Shown: piece after piece, positions 5,897-6,005 of the stretch
Numbering within the stretch: position 1 is the stretch's first letter
Layout: each line of letters starts with the position of its first letter
From: an uncultured Collinsella sp.
Lineage (GTDB): Bacteria > Actinomycetota > Coriobacteriia > Coriobacteriales > Coriobacteriaceae
Assembly: GCA_900757265.1 (NCBI GenBank)
Contig: CAAENW010000068.1
Span: forward strand, 1-6,005
Length of the DNA stretch: 6,005 nt
Direction: 5' to 3'
Translations under genes and position numbers: made by a program
Notes under the pieces: model-generated
Told to the model about the DNA's origin: nothing
Seen by the model: only the letters and a program-made list of their open reading frames with translations
The model's database searches: none

Positions 5897-6005
5897 AACG
5901 CCACAAGGGCGATTGAGCAGAACGGTTTGGGCGGGTCCCGTACTTAGTTTCCAAAATCATTCCGCAGCGCGAAGGCCCCCGTTGTCAACGCTTCGAAGAA
6001 GCGAG
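5897..6005. repeat. Repeat unit copy 2 (reaches window edge)
   Basis: It begins with the identical 16 bases AACGCCACAAGGGCGA (5897-5912). It contains the diverged inner block CTTAGTTTCCAAAATCATTC then CGCAG (5943-5967), equivalent to 5839-5862 in copy 1. The parts between the blocks and after CCGCAG are clearly different. Whether it continues past 6005 cannot be seen. Confidence 0.65.

Larger units (their letters stand above)
5762..6005. other. Noncoding region after the HAD gene, filled by diverged tandem repeats
   Basis: No supported gene on either strand. After about 26 C-rich bases the rest is two copies of one repeat unit. No standard intrinsic terminator is visible for the HAD gene: the T-rich stretch TTATTTTT (5881-5888) has no good stem before it. 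Short hairpins are GACCT-N5-AGGTC (5805-5819) and CGCTTC-GAA-GAAGCG (5989-6003). Confidence 0.65.

Noticed and set aside
5641..5898. Plus-strand ORF of 85 codons after the HAD gene
   Set aside because: It begins inside the HAD gene in another frame and runs into the repeat region; no ribosome site or family likeness.
5788..6005. CRISPR array
   Set aside because: The exact repeat is only 16 bases, occurs twice, and the interval has a second shared block, unlike a repeat-spacer array.

Overview
The window is a moderately GC-rich bacterial chromosome segment. Its codon choice, strong AGAGAGGA-type ribosome sites mixed with one apparently leaderless gene, use of a TTG start, and a BceAB-type peptide exporter all fit a gut actinobacterium of the class Coriobacteriia, perhaps Collinsella. 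That assignment is inference from style, not from a marker gene.

Layout. (1) Positions 1-2518, minus strand: an overlapping ATPase/permease pair of the BceAB (antimicrobial-peptide detoxification) type. The permease runs off the left edge and lacks its C-terminal end. (2) Positions 2519-2666: a 148-base divergent regulatory region with three inverted repeats, one resembling a BceR operator. (3) Positions 2667-3653, plus strand: a 328-residue protein joining an N-terminal Nudix (MutT/NudG-like) hydrolase to a complete C-terminal Vsr-type very-short-patch repair endonuclease through a basic linker. This is the most notable item in the window. (4) Positions 3654-4142: a spacer with a long inverted repeat, a possible promoter followed at once by an 8-bp hairpin, and a possible 69-residue small protein. 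(5) Positions 4143-5081: an AraC-family regulator with a cupin sensor domain, apparently transcribed without a leader. (6) Positions 5138-5761: a HAD-superfamily phosphatase of the phosphoglycolate phosphatase/beta-phosphoglucomutase type. (7) Positions 5762-6005: no gene; it holds two diverged copies of a roughly 109-base tandem repeat, the second reaching the window edge.

How the genes work together. The two ABC genes form one translationally coupled unit and make one membrane complex. The Nudix-Vsr gene is transcribed away from them. Its two domains suggest combined nucleotide-pool cleaning and mismatch repair in one polypeptide, possibly centred on methylated or damaged cytosine. The araC and HAD genes are co-directional with a 56-base gap and may share a transcript, but nothing in the sequence identifies their substrate or inducer. 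No RNA genes, CRISPR arrays or transposases are visible.
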